A stretch of 64,000 nucleotides of DNA. Source: Stenotrophomonas sp. ZAC14D1_NAIMI4_1 (GTDB lineage Bacteria > Pseudomonadota > Gammaproteobacteria > Xanthomonadales > Xanthomonadaceae). Shown here piece after piece: positions 8,626 to 16,915 of the stretch. The notes beneath the pieces are model-generated. The model was not told where the DNA came from and searched no databases. It worked only from the letters and a program-made list of their open reading frames with translations. The stretch is from contig NZ_CP026001.1 of NCBI RefSeq assembly GCF_003086775.1, positions 3,624,125 to 3,688,124 on the forward strand. The letters are read 5' to 3'. Numbering within the stretch: position 1 is the stretch's first letter; the number at the start of each line of letters is the position of its first letter. Both the position numbers and the translations under genes were made by a program.

Positions 8626-9237
8626 ATGAGCCGCTACGTGGTCGGCCTGACCGGCGGCATCGCCGCCGGCAAGAGCGAGGTGACCCGGCGCTTCGAGGCG
8701 CTGGGGATCGTGGTCGCCGACGCGGATCTGGCCGCGCGTGCGGTAGTCGCTGCCGGCAGTCCGGCGCTGGCCATGATCGCCGAGCGCTTCGGCGCCACCA
8801 TGCTGCTGCCCGATGGCAGCCTGGACCGGGCCCGCCTGCGGGCCCACGTGTTCGCCGACCCCGCCGAACGGGTGGCCCTTGAGGCAATCACCCATCCCGC
8901 GATTCGCCGCCTGATGCAGCAGCAGTGCGAACAGGCGGCCAGCCCCTATGCGCTGGCCGCCATTCCCTTGCTGACCGAGGTCGGCGGCCGCCAGGCCTAC
9001 CCTTGGCTGGACCGCATCCTGCTGGTTGATGCGCCCGAGGCCGTGCAGCACGCGCGATTGATGCAGCGCGACGGCATCGATGCTGCACTGGCGGACCGGA
9101 TGATTGCCGCCCAGGCCAGCCGCGCACAGCGCCAGGCCCTGGCCGATGACGTGGTGGTCAATGATGGCCACCCGGAAGACCTGCAGGCGCAGGTCGAAGC
9201 CCTGCATACGCGGTATCTCGAACTGGCTGCGCCGTAG
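8626..9237 (+). CDS. coaE: Dephospho-CoA kinase
   Basis: A 203-residue P-loop kinase performing the last step of coenzyme A synthesis, phosphorylation of the 3'-hydroxyl of dephospho-CoA. The Walker A motif GLTGGIAAGKSEV lies at residues 6-18, the CoA-binding/LID part includes THPAIRRLM, and the expected IPLLTEVGG strand follows. It begins 10 bases after pilD, in the common pilC-pilD-coaE operon. Confidence 0.96.
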   Translation: MSRYVVGLTGGIAAGKSEVTRRFEALGIVVADADLAARAVVAAGSPALAMIAERFGATMLLPDGSLDRARLRAHVFADPAERVALEAITHPAIRRLMQQQCEQAASPYALAAIPLLTEVGGRQAYPWLDRILLVDAPEAVQHARLMQRDGIDAALADRMIAAQASRAQRQALADDVVVNDGHPEDLQAQVEALHTRYLELAAP

Positions 9238-9281
9238 CGGGCTGTACTGCCTGCTCCTGGAAGAACGACTGGGATCAGCCC

Positions 9282-9584
9282 TCATTTCCTGGATTTCTTC
9301 TTTTTGACTCCACGCTGGTGCCCGTCAAGCAACCCATGACGCATTGCGATATGCACCAGCATTGCAGCCGAGGCGAAAAACAACAGCGCGATGACAAGCT
9401 CCTGCGTCGAGTGACTGAAATACTTCAGGAGCGAGAAAACAACCCCGCAGTGGCCCTTACAGCGCACAGCCCCCTCGTTGAGCCCAATCCCCAATGTCGC
9501 AGCCCCCATGGCTGCCGACAGAAGGGCAAATACCATTGCCGGAATGAAAATCACCGGACGCCACGTCCGCCGCGATCTGGACAC
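9282..9584 (-). CDS. Small hypothetical membrane protein
   Basis: A 100-residue protein of unknown function. It has a basic N-terminus, two hydrophobic helices (about VIFIPAMVFALLSAAMGAATLGIGL and LVIALLFFASAAMLVHIAM), one Cys pair in the connecting loop (RCKGHCG), and a very basic C-terminal tail (KKKKSRK). I take the GTG at 9584 as the start because AAGGAGG sits 5 bases before it; the GTG at 9590 would overlap that site. It lies alone in a region of lower GC than its neighbours, convergent with coaE. Confidence 0.55.
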   Translation of the reverse strand: MSRSRRTWRPVIFIPAMVFALLSAAMGAATLGIGLNEGAVRCKGHCGVVFSLLKYFSHSTQELVIALLFFASAAMLVHIAMRHGLLDGHQRGVKKKKSRK

Positions 9585-9724
9585 TTCCACCTCCTTGGGA
9601 GATATGTTCTACATGACGCCCGCGCGGCCGGGGCACTCACGCTGGACCGAAAATCACCCAAGGCGCAGCCAGAGTGCAGCGGCAATGCTCGATCACAGCG
9701 CAACAATACGAGCCTGAGCAGGAA

Positions 9725-10210
9725 TCACCGGGAGCTCGTTTCAAGGCACAAGGCCCTTTCGAGATCCTCATCATGGAAGCTGTTCCAGAAATATCGCCGC
9801 TTTCCATCCAGGCCGACCAGCACAAGCTCATACGCACTCATACCCTCCGCGCCCAAACGGCGGGAAATGCCGCACCTGTAATAAAATTCAGCATCAGGCG
9901 GCAAACTGGCCCCGAAGCCGATTGAACTCCGGATCATCGGAACGATACTTCCCTCCGCCTTCTTCAGCCCGCCATCACGAATCCAGGCAAGCGGATCCTT
10001 CGCATTGTAGGAAATGTAGTATTCCCCGGATTCCACATCCGACCGGATATCGATCAGCGTGGCATCCTCGGGCACTGCCGCAGCGCGCACCACGGAAAGA
10101 TCCCCTTCACTTGCAATCTGCGAGAGGGAATCATAGGTCCGTGCGCCGTGATCGCAGCCAGCAAGACCCGCCAGAAATGCCAACGCTACGACACGTGATC
10201 TGATCATCAT
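9725..10210 (-). CDS. Hypothetical lipoprotein
   Basis: A protein of about 161 residues of unknown function. Starting at the ATG at 10210 it has a clear lipoprotein signal, MMIRSRVVALAFLAGLAGC, with lipobox LAGC and Cys-19. The rest is soluble, with a segment YDSLSQIASEGDLSVVRAA and a C-terminal part YELVLVGLDGKRRYF. The frame is open upstream to 10312, but that start would bury the signal peptide. The gene is isolated, has lower GC than its surroundings, and may have been acquired together with the gene at 9282. Confidence 0.6.
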   Translation of the reverse strand: MMIRSRVVALAFLAGLAGCDHGARTYDSLSQIASEGDLSVVRAAAVPEDATLIDIRSDVESGEYYISYNAKDPLAWIRDGGLKKAEGSIVPMIRSSIGFGASLPPDAEFYYRCGISRRLGAEGMSAYELVLVGLDGKRRYFWNSFHDEDLERALCLETSSR

Positions 10211-10499
10211 CCAAATAGCATCGCGCTCAGGGATATTGGTTTCCGGGCCATGACGACAGGGCGCACAGCTTCCTGACTTCATCAGGCTACGCACACACTG
10301 CCTCATCGACAATCAGCAGCGCTCGAAAGGGCGGTGACGCTCACACATTATCTGCCATACCAGAGATCGCCCTGACAATCGCCTTCCGGACAGCCGTGCC
10401 GCGTACGCGACAACGGTAATCCGACAGACACACACCGTCTTCTCACGCCTCCCGCTATGGTCCTGCGCCTGTCATTGCGCCTGCCTGTGAGATCACCCC

Positions 10500-11552
10500 G
10501 TGCCCACCGCCTCTCTTCGTTCCTATACCGCCCGCGTGGTGGTGACCCTGGCGCTGGTCGCCCTCGGCCTGCTGCTGTGGCAACTGTCGCAACTGGTGCT
10601 GCTGATCTTCGGCGCCGTGGTCGTGGCCGCGCTGCTGCGGACGATCGTCGGCGCGGTGCTTCGTTGCACGCCGCTGTCGGAAGGTTGGGCACTGGGCCTG
10701 ACCGTGCTGCTGCTGATGGTGCTGTTTGCGCTGGCAATGTGGCTGTTCGGGTCGCAGCTGAGTGCGCAGATGGCCACCCTGCGACAGACGCTGCCGGCCG
10801 CATGGGAGAACTTCCAGACGTGGCTGGCGGACAGCCCCATCGGGCCCACGGTCCATGAGCTGACCCAGAACGCACAGTCCAGCGTATCGACGATGGCGGC
10901 CCGCGCCGGGTCACTGGCGATGTCGGCCACCGGGGGTGTGGCGGACCTGTTCCTTGTGCTGATCGGCGGCATCTATCTGGCCGCGCAACCGACGCTGTAC
11001 CGCACGGGCCTGCTGAAGCTGCTGCCGACGCGGCAGCGTCCGGCCGTGGACGACGCACTCCACGCCAGCGGCAATGCACTGAAGGCCTGGCTGGGCGGCC
11101 AGCTGCTGGCCATGGCGGTCGTCGGCCTGCTGACCGGGCTGGGCCTGTGGGCACTGGGCGTGCCGGTCGCCTTCGGGCTGGGCATCATCACTGCACTGCT
11201 GGATTTCGTACCGATCGTCGGCCCCATCCTCGCGGCGGTTCCGGCCATCCTGCTGGCCTTCACCGTCAGCCCGGAGATTGCCCTGGCCACGGTGGCACTG
11301 TTCGTGGTGGTGCAGCAGATGGAGGGACATCTGCTGCAGCCGCTTATCCAGCAGCGTGCGGTTGATCTTCCCCCTGCCCTGCTGCTGTTCTCCCTGTTCG
11401 GCATCGGCTCGCTGCTGGGCCCGGCCGGCGTGCTGCTGGCGGCGCCGCTGACGGTGGTGCTGTATGTGCTGGTCAAGCGGCTCTATGTCGTCGAAGCGCT
11501 CGGCACAGCGACGCCGATTCCAGGCGAGCCCGCGGCCACGAAGGCCCGGTAG
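10500..11552 (+). CDS. AI-2E family (PerM/DUF20) membrane transporter
   Basis: A 350-residue polytopic protein of the AI-2 exporter/PerM superfamily, with a GTG start. It shows the typical layout: two to three N-terminal helices, a periplasmic stretch (about residues 90-140), and the C-terminal signature region LDFVPIVGPILAAVPAILLA, then GHLLQPLIQQRAVDLPPALLL. Members export small molecules such as AI-2 or act as ion antiporters; the substrate here cannot be told. The TAG stop codon is the TAG of a SMAG repeat that begins inside the gene's last codons. Confidence 0.88.
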   Translation: MPTASLRSYTARVVVTLALVALGLLLWQLSQLVLLIFGAVVVAALLRTIVGAVLRCTPLSEGWALGLTVLLLMVLFALAMWLFGSQLSAQMATLRQTLPAAWENFQTWLADSPIGPTVHELTQNAQSSVSTMAARAGSLAMSATGGVADLFLVLIGGIYLAAQPTLYRTGLLKLLPTRQRPAVDDALHASGNALKAWLGGQLLAMAVVGLLTGLGLWALGVPVAFGLGIITALLDFVPIVGPILAAVPAILLAFTVSPEIALATVALFVVVQQMEGHLLQPLIQQRAVDLPPALLLFSLFGIGSLLGPAGVLLAAPLTVVLYVLVKRLYVVEALGTATPIPGEPAATKAR

Positions 11553-11630
11553 ATCCACGCCATGCGTGGATGGCCCAGTAGATCCACGCCATGCGTGGAT
11601 GACCTAGTAGATCCACGCCATGCGTGGATG
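11549..11630. repeat. Three tandem SMAG (GTAG) palindromes at 29-bp period
   Basis: Three identical units at 11549, 11578 and 11607. Each is GTAG followed by ATCCACGC / GCGTGGAT arms around CAT, with 5-base spacers. The exact 29-bp spacing means the copies share one helical face. The first GTAG supplies the stop codon of the permease. This is the known S. maltophilia SMAG/REP family. Confidence 0.9.
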
Positions 11631-11631
11631 A

Positions 11632-11711
11632 GAGCATCGGCAGTGCGGACCAACGGTCCGCACCCACCGTCCACCGGGCTCGATTCCCGGTGCAGCGCCG
11701 GGCCGATGCTC
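11632..11711. repeat. Nested palindrome with inner TGCGGACC hairpin
   Basis: A 10-base outer inverted repeat (GAGCATCGGC / GCCGATGCTC) encloses a TGCGGACC-AAC-GGTCCGCA type hairpin and a CACCGGG / CCCGGTG hairpin. The whole could fold as a multi-branched structure between the permease and the converging gene at 11728. Confidence 0.65.
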
Positions 11712-11727
11712 GGGCATGGGCTCAGCT

Positions 11728-12144
11728 CTACTGCAGCGTCGCAGCTCCCCGCATGCGCTCGGCCTGCAGCTGCTGCTGCACATGGCGGGTCAGCTCACGC
11801 GCGGCCACCATCAGGCCTTCCATCGTCTCTGATGGCACGGCCTGCAGCGGGCCGCCACGCGTCCGCGCGATGTGCGCAGCATGCATGAGCCGGGTCAGCG
11901 TGCTGATACCGGACACGGTACGCCTCAGGCCCGCCATCGTGCCGGTCTGCGGCTCGCTGAGCCCGGCGCGCTGGGCGGCCTGGCTGGTTGCAGCGTCGGC
12001 TTCCATCCTTTCCTGCAGGACGTTCATCAGGTCACCAGGTTCCTTGAGGACGGCTTCGACGCGTTCGGCGACCTCCGCAGACAGAAGGTCGATCGAATCG
12101 CCGACCAGCTGGTGCAGGTTCGGGTAACGGGTGCGATGGGACAT
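11728..12144 (-). CDS. Hypothetical protein, helical
   Basis: A 138-residue soluble, mainly alpha-helical protein with no domain I recognise. It starts MSHRTRYPNLHQLVGDSIDLL; ATG at 12144 has GGAG 8 bases upstream, and the longer open frame to 12231 lacks support. It contains EVAERVEAVLKEPGDLMNVLQ and ends in a Gln-rich helix (RHVQQQLQAERMRG). No signal peptide or membrane helix is seen. Repeat clusters isolate it on both sides, so it is probably a single-gene unit. Confidence 0.6.
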   Translation of the reverse strand: MSHRTRYPNLHQLVGDSIDLLSAEVAERVEAVLKEPGDLMNVLQERMEADAATSQAAQRAGLSEPQTGTMAGLRRTVSGISTLTRLMHAAHIARTRGGPLQAVPSETMEGLMVAARELTRHVQQQLQAERMRGAATLQ

Positions 12145-12287
12145 GGCCGGGCTCCGTGCAGGTGGTAGGCCATCTGGCCAGCTGCGCGGGGCGATGTCAG
12201 CAGGCAAATGCGTCAAAGCGCTCTGCGGCAAGGGAATGGATGGACGTCCACCGTCAGAAGCAAGACCCAGACACGCCGGTTACGACA

Positions 12288-12493
12288 GTAGATCCACGCC
12301 ATGCGTGGATGAGGATGCCTGCGGTGCGGACCAACGGTCCGCACCCACCATCACCGGACTTAACCTCGGTGCGGACCAACGGTCCGCACCCACCACTCAC
12401 CGCACCCACCATCACCGGACTCATCCGCCGTGCGGGCCAACGGTCCGCACCCACCGCCAGCAGGCTTCAGTAGATCCACGCCATGCGTGGATG
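12288..12493. repeat. Repeat cluster: two SMAG units flanking three GTGCGGACC hairpins
   Basis: SMAG units (GTAG + ATCCACGC/GCGTGGAT) lie at 12288-12311 and 12470-12493. Between them are three hairpins of the type GGTGCGGACC-AAC-GGTCCGCACC (12323, 12368, and 12430 with a G for A change that breaks one pair), each followed by CACC. The last unit ends one base before the histidine kinase stop. The stretch 12145-12494 carries nothing else I can identify. Confidence 0.88.
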
Positions 12494-12494
12494 A

Positions 12495-13862
12495 TCAGAG
12501 CGGTTTGGGCGAGAACGTCAGGGTCGCGATCACGCCGCGGTCGCCACCGGGGCGCACGCTCACCTGCCAGCCGTACAGGTCGCACAGGCGGCTGACGATC
12601 GACAGGCCGATGCCGCCGCCCTGCGAGTGGCCGGCATGGGTACCGCGATAGCCGCGCTGGAACAGCTTGGCCGCATCTTCTTCACTCAGGCCAGGGCCAC
12701 TGTCGGTCACCGAGACCGCATTGCTGCTGACGTGCACGCGCACGCTGCCATCCTGCGAATACTTCACGGCGTTGCCGATGAGGTTGCCCAGCGCCACCGA
12801 CAACGCGGCTTCGGGCGCATCGATCACCAGGTCGCGCTCGCCTTCCAGCACCAGCTCCAGCGGCTTGCCACCGAGCTGGGCGCGGTGGGCGTCCAACAGC
12901 TGATCGGCCACGCGCGCGACATTGCTGGTGCCCTGCCCGCGCTCGTTGCGCGACAGCAGCAGCAAGGCGCCGATCAGGTCGCTGCACTGTTGTTCGGCAC
13001 GCTGGATGCGCTGCAGTCGCTGCAACACCTTCTCGTCCAGGCCGGGGCGGGTCAGCAGCAGCTCGGTCGCGCCACGGATGACCGCCAGCGGTGTACGCAG
13101 CTCGTGGCTGACATCGGCATTGAATTCGCGATCGCGCTGCACGACCTCGGTAAGGCGCGAGGAATAGTCATCCAGCGCCTGCGCCAGCTGGCCCACCTCG
13201 TCATCCGGGAAGCGCGGCGCCAGGGGCTCGGGATCGCTGGTGCCTCCACGGTAGGCACGCAGCCGTGCGGCCAGGTCGGACACCGGCTTCATCACCTTCG
13301 ATGCTGACCACCAGCCCAGCACCAGCGACAGCAGGCTGAACACCAGTACCGACAACACCAGCGCGCGGTTGAGCTGCTGCCCGCCGCGCACGCTGTCGGT
13401 CATGTCATAGGCGAGGAAGAACCAGGCGTCAGGGGTCTTGCGCACGGCCAACTTGTACGAATACTGCTCGCCATGCTCGTCACCGGTGACCGTGTGGATG
13501 CCATCGGGGAACGCTGCCCACTGCGCGCGCTCTTCCCTGACCCTCTCGAACTTGTCTTTCGGGTAGGCGAATGCGCGGATCTGCTGCACCGGGAGATCGG
13601 GGCTGCGCAGAGGGTCTTCGTAGTAACGCCGCGCGTACTCGTTGATGTTGCGGTTCATCACGTCTTCGACCAGCTGGGTTTCCACGCGCATGCGGGCCCA
13701 GTTGGTGGCGAACGCGAAGAGTGTCGTCAGGCAGAAGCCCAACAACACGAACGAGACGATGATGCGACTGCGCAGGCGCCGCCGGTAAGGCGTGCGCCGA
13801 CGCTCCCCCCTGGTTGCCACCGGATCAGGCTTCCGGGGTGGCGATGCGGTATCCGATGCCAT
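12495..13862 (-). CDS. Sensor histidine kinase
   Basis: A 455-residue membrane histidine kinase: TM1 about 34-53, a periplasmic sensor of about 110 residues, TM2 about 167-185, HAMP, then HisKA with the phospho-accepting His-253 (SHELRTPLA). The HATPase_c domain shows the N box (GNLIGNAVKYSQD), G1 (DSGPGLS) and G2 (GGGIGLSIV). It overlaps the end of the response regulator gene by 38 bases, so the pair is co-translated. The sensor domain does not reveal its signal. It belongs to the group of OmpR-partnered kinases; PhoQ-like or metal/envelope stress roles are possible but unproven. Confidence 0.93.
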   Translation of the reverse strand: MASDTASPPRKPDPVATRGERRRTPYRRRLRSRIIVSFVLLGFCLTTLFAFATNWARMRVETQLVEDVMNRNINEYARRYYEDPLRSPDLPVQQIRAFAYPKDKFERVREERAQWAAFPDGIHTVTGDEHGEQYSYKLAVRKTPDAWFFLAYDMTDSVRGGQQLNRALVLSVLVFSLLSLVLGWWSASKVMKPVSDLAARLRAYRGGTSDPEPLAPRFPDDEVGQLAQALDDYSSRLTEVVQRDREFNADVSHELRTPLAVIRGATELLLTRPGLDEKVLQRLQRIQRAEQQCSDLIGALLLLSRNERGQGTSNVARVADQLLDAHRAQLGGKPLELVLEGERDLVIDAPEAALSVALGNLIGNAVKYSQDGSVRVHVSSNAVSVTDSGPGLSEEDAAKLFQRGYRGTHAGHSQGGGIGLSIVSRLCDLYGWQVSVRPGGDRGVIATLTFSPKPL

Positions 13863-14502
13863 GGCGGGTCTGGATCAGCGGCACTTCAAACGGCTTGTCG
13901 ACCACCGCGCGCAGGCCGTGGATGTGCACACGCAGGGAATCCGAATCCGGCAGCTCCTCGCCCCAGACGCGGGTTTCCAGTTCCTGGCGGGTGACCACCG
14001 CCGGAGCGGCCTCCATCAGCGCCTGCAGGATCTTCAACGCGGTCGGGTTGAGCTGCAGCAGCTTGCCCTGGCGGCGGACTTCCAGCGTGTCCAGGTTGTA
14101 TTCCAGATCGCCGGTTTCCAGCACGCGGGTCTGCACGCCCTTGCCGCGGCGCGACAGGGCGTTGAGGCGGACTTCCACTTCCTGCAGCGCGAACGGCTTG
14201 ATGAGGTAGTCATCGGCGCCGGAATCAAAACCGGCCAGCTTGTTGTCCAGCGAATCACGCGCGGTCAGCATCAGCACCGGGGTCTGCTTGCGGGCTTCAT
14301 TGCGAAGCTTGCGGCAGACTTCGATGCCGTCCATGCCAGGCAGGTTGAGATCCAGCACGATCGCGTCGAACTCGTGCACCACGGCAAGATGCAGGCCGGT
14401 GACCCCGTCAGCAGCGAAGTCCACCGTGTGGCCCCGATCCTCGAGGTAATCGCCAAGATTGGCTGCGATGTCGCTGTTGTCTTCGATTACGAGAATACGC
14501 AC
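13825..14502 (-). CDS. OmpR-family response regulator
   Basis: A 225-residue two-domain response regulator. The receiver has the acidic pocket (Glu-7, Asp-8), phospho-accepting Asp-51 in IVLDLNLPGMDG, Thr-80 and Lys-102 (LIKPF). The C-terminal winged helix carries ELETRVWGEELPDSDSLRVHIHGLR, the usual Trans_reg_C recognition element. It is the partner of the kinase encoded immediately downstream. Target genes cannot be inferred here. Confidence 0.95.
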   Translation of the reverse strand: MRILVIEDNSDIAANLGDYLEDRGHTVDFAADGVTGLHLAVVHEFDAIVLDLNLPGMDGIEVCRKLRNEARKQTPVLMLTARDSLDNKLAGFDSGADDYLIKPFALQEVEVRLNALSRRGKGVQTRVLETGDLEYNLDTLEVRRQGKLLQLNPTALKILQALMEAAPAVVTRQELETRVWGEELPDSDSLRVHIHGLRAVVDKPFEVPLIQTRHGIGYRIATPEA

Positions 14503-14641
14503 TGGGACCTCTGATTCAGTAAGGGTCGTCGGGGGATGCCGACCCGCTCAGGATGCAACCGAGCGGGTGGACGCCACGTCTACCCGCTGAACGATACAGG
14601 TTCCATTCTTAACATTTCGTACGGGACACGGGACCGGCTGA

Positions 14642-15121
14642 TCAGCGCCTCAGGTTGCCCATCCGGTTGCTGTCTTCGAACGACCTGCGGCTGGCCTCGT
14701 CAATCCGGCGCCGCTGGGCCGCCGTGGTGCACACGCGCTTGGCCATGTTGCTGCCGACGGTGCGCTCGCGACTGCAGACCATCCGGCTGTCGGACCAGGC
14801 CCGGGCCAGGATGGTGTTGACCACGTCCTGGTCCTTGAGGACCTCGGCGCGGACCTGCGGGTCGAGCTGGTCCACCCGCTCCTGGTCGCCCAGCCGGGTC
14901 TGGATGCGGCCCAGCGCCTGCTGCAGGTTGGTCTTGTCTTCCCTGGCGATCTCGCTGTAATCCTCGGAATCGATCGCTTTTTCAATGGCGCTCACCTGCG
15001 CGGCAACCGGCAGGTTCGCATCCAGCTTCACTTCAGCATCCTTGTCGGGTTTGGCCTGGGCGGTGGCCGCCAGCGTCACTCCAATGCAGAACACCAGGCC
15101 AAGCGAGGTCATGCGGCGCAT
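14642..15121 (-). CDS. Secreted hypothetical protein, paralog 1 of a tandem pair
   Basis: A protein of about 159 residues with a Sec signal peptide (MRRMTSLGLVFCIGVTLAATAQA) and a periplasmic, helix-rich mature part. It ends with a conserved module Cys-x-Arg-x-x-T-x-GSNM-x-K-x-x-C followed by TAAQRRRI. Start at 15121 puts the signal peptide at the N-terminus; the frame is open to 15157. It is clearly homologous along its length to the next gene (15218-15697). I do not recognise the family function. The pair of conserved Cys may form a disulfide. Confidence 0.7.
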   Translation of the reverse strand: MRRMTSLGLVFCIGVTLAATAQAKPDKDAEVKLDANLPVAAQVSAIEKAIDSEDYSEIAREDKTNLQQALGRIQTRLGDQERVDQLDPQVRAEVLKDQDVVNTILARAWSDSRMVCSRERTVGSNMAKRVCTTAAQRRRIDEASRRSFEDSNRMGNLRR

Positions 15122-15217
15122 AGTTTCCCTTGTTATCGTCCATGAAGAATCACCCACTCTACGGAGCTGCCGGTGTACCTACAAGGGACGACCGGCAGGG
15201 GGCCCAACGGCCGTCCG

Positions 15218-15697
15218 TCAGCGCCCGGCGGGGGGCGGCGAGAGGGTCTTGTAGCTGCGCTCGTCGTTGAGCAGCGCCTTGCCCTTCTCCTCGATCCGCC
15301 GGCGCTCGGCCACGGTCAGGCAGCGGCTCTTGGGCATGTTGCTGCCGGTGGTACGGGTGTGCTGGCAGACCTGCCGGCTGTCGGCGTGGGCGCGGGTAAG
15401 GATGGTGTTGATCCGCTCCTGGTCGTTGAAGACCTCGTTCTGTACCGTCGCGGGCAGTTCCTGCACCGTCTGGCGGTCACCCATCCGCTGGGTGATGCGG
15501 GCCAGCGACTGCCGCACCTGCGCACGGTCATCCGTTGAAATTTCGGCGTACTCGCCGTTGTCCAGCGCCTTTTCGACCTGGCGCACCTGGTCGGCTACCG
15601 GCGCCTGCCGGTCCATCTGCACGACGGGCTTTTCCGACCCGGCCTGTGCGGCTGCGGACAGCCCCAGCAACATTGCAAACACGGTGATGCGGTACAT
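15218..15697 (-). CDS. Secreted hypothetical protein, paralog 2 of a tandem pair
   Basis: A 159-residue protein with signal peptide MYRITVFAMLLGLSAAAQA. The mature part parallels its neighbour: VADQVRQVEKALDNGEYAEI against VAAQVSAIEKAIDSEDYSEI, then INTILTRAHADSRQVCQ, then TGSNMPKSRCLTVAERRRIEE. The two genes lie head to tail, 96 bases apart, a tandem duplication that has since diverged. Function unknown; location presumably periplasmic. Confidence 0.7.
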   Translation of the reverse strand: MYRITVFAMLLGLSAAAQAGSEKPVVQMDRQAPVADQVRQVEKALDNGEYAEISTDDRAQVRQSLARITQRMGDRQTVQELPATVQNEVFNDQERINTILTRAHADSRQVCQHTRTTGSNMPKSRCLTVAERRRIEEKGKALLNDERSYKTLSPPPAGR

Positions 15698-15790
15698 CGC
15701 CAGCCTCCCGATCCATCCCGGAACGAAGGCCCAACTCTACGAGCCGCCCTGCGCCACCACAAGGGACCTTTGGCAGGAACCGGACGGGCA

Positions 15791-15823
15791 TAAAAAAGAC
15801 CCAGGCGGTCTACCCGCCTGGGC
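15791..15823 (-). terminator. Rho-independent terminator after rimK
   Basis: On the minus strand the sequence reads CCCAGGCGGGTAGACCGCC with TGGG completing the stem, followed by TCTTTTTTA. It is a strong GC stem plus T-run. It lies 132 bases past the rimK stop and upstream of the 15697 gene start. Confidence 0.85.
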
Positions 15824-15954
15824 CTGAAGTCGTATCCCGATTACCGATCCTGCTGAGAGGCAGAGCTGCGGTTCGCTGAAGCCTACGCCGGCCCCGATTA
15901 AAGCCTTGTTAAACCCGGCCGACAATCTTCAGGAAAATTACAAGCCACTGATAA

Positions 15955-16833
15955 TCAAGGCTTTTTAATCTTCTCGACGTGGGCAATGATGCGTGAGGCC
16001 ACGTCCACCTGGCAGGCCGCTTCGATGCCTTCCAGGCCCGGCGTGGAGTTCACCTCCAGCACCAGCGGGCCGCGCTCGGAGCGGATCAGGTCGACCCCGC
16101 AGACCGACAGGCCCAAGGCCTTGGCCGAGCGCACCGCCACCTGCTGTTCAGCCCGGCTGGCCTTGGCCGCCACCGCCGTGCCACCGGCATGCAGGTTGGA
16201 ACGGAAGTCGCCCTCCGGAGCCTGCCGCTGCATCGAGGCCACCACCTGGTCGCCGACGACGAAGCAGCGCAGGTCCGCGCCCTTCGCCTCGCCGATGAAT
16301 TCCTGCATGAGGAAGTTGGCATACAGGCCGCGCAGGGCTTCGACGATGCCGCGCGAGGCGCTGGCCTTCTCGGTGAGGATGACCCCGCGGCCCTGCGTGC
16401 CCTCGTTGAGTTTCACCACGTGCGGCGGCGGGCCAAGCATGGAGAGCAGGTCGACCGTATCGTCCGGGTTGTCGCCGAACACCGTGACCGGCATGTCGAT
16501 GCCCTTGGCCGCCAGCAGCTGGTGCGCGCGCAGCTTGTCGCGCGAGCGCAGGATCGCGTCGGACGGATTGGGCGTCCGCGCACCCATCAGCTCGAACTGG
16601 CGCAGCACGGCGGTGCCGTAGCGGGTGATCGAGGCGCCAATGCGCGGGATGACCATGTCCACGCCGGTCATCGGCCGGCCCTTGTAGTGCATGGAAAAGC
16701 CATCGGCGGCAATGCGCATGTAGCAGCGCAGCGGGTCGAGGATGCGGACGGTATGGCCGCGCGCGCGCGCAGCCTCGACCAGCCGGCGGGTGGAGTACAG
16801 CGAGCTGTTGCGGGACAGGATGGCGAGCTTCAT
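15955..16833 (-). CDS. rimK: RimK-type alpha-L-glutamate ligase (ATP-grasp)
   Basis: A 292-residue ATP-grasp ligase matching RimK, which adds glutamate residues to the C-terminus of ribosomal protein S6 and can make poly-glutamate. It begins [22 protein letters not shown], shows the substrate segment [14 protein letters not shown], the ATP-binding stretch [18 protein letters not shown], and the metal site region [17 protein letters not shown]. Length matches E. coli RimK (about 300). An open frame continues upstream to 17082, but the homologous start is ATG 16833. It lies 82 bases after the membrane protein gene 16916-18064, perhaps in one transcript. Confidence 0.93.
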   Translation of the reverse strand: MKLAILSRNSSLYSTRRLVEAARARGHTVRILDPLRCYMRIAADGFSMHYKGRPMTGVDMVIPRIGASITRYGTAVLRQFELMGARTPNPSDAILRSRDKLRAHQLLAAKGIDMPVTVFGDNPDDTVDLLSMLGPPPHVVKLNEGTQGRGVILTEKASASRGIVEALRGLYANFLMQEFIGEAKGADLRCFVVGDQVVASMQRQAPEGDFRSNLHAGGTAVAAKASRAEQQVAVRSAKALGLSVCGVDLIRSERGPLVLEVNSTPGLEGIEAACQVDVASRIIAHVEKIKKP

Positions 16834-16915
16834 CGCGGCGACAGTGGACGGCAGGCGCGCAGCATAGCGCGAGCGTGTGGCGGCAGGATGATGCTCCGCG
16901 ACGTGCTGCCGCAGA

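Noticed and set aside
11549..11630. CRISPR-like array
   Set aside because: Units are strongly palindromic, spacers are only 5 bases, there are three copies and no cas genes. It is a REP array.
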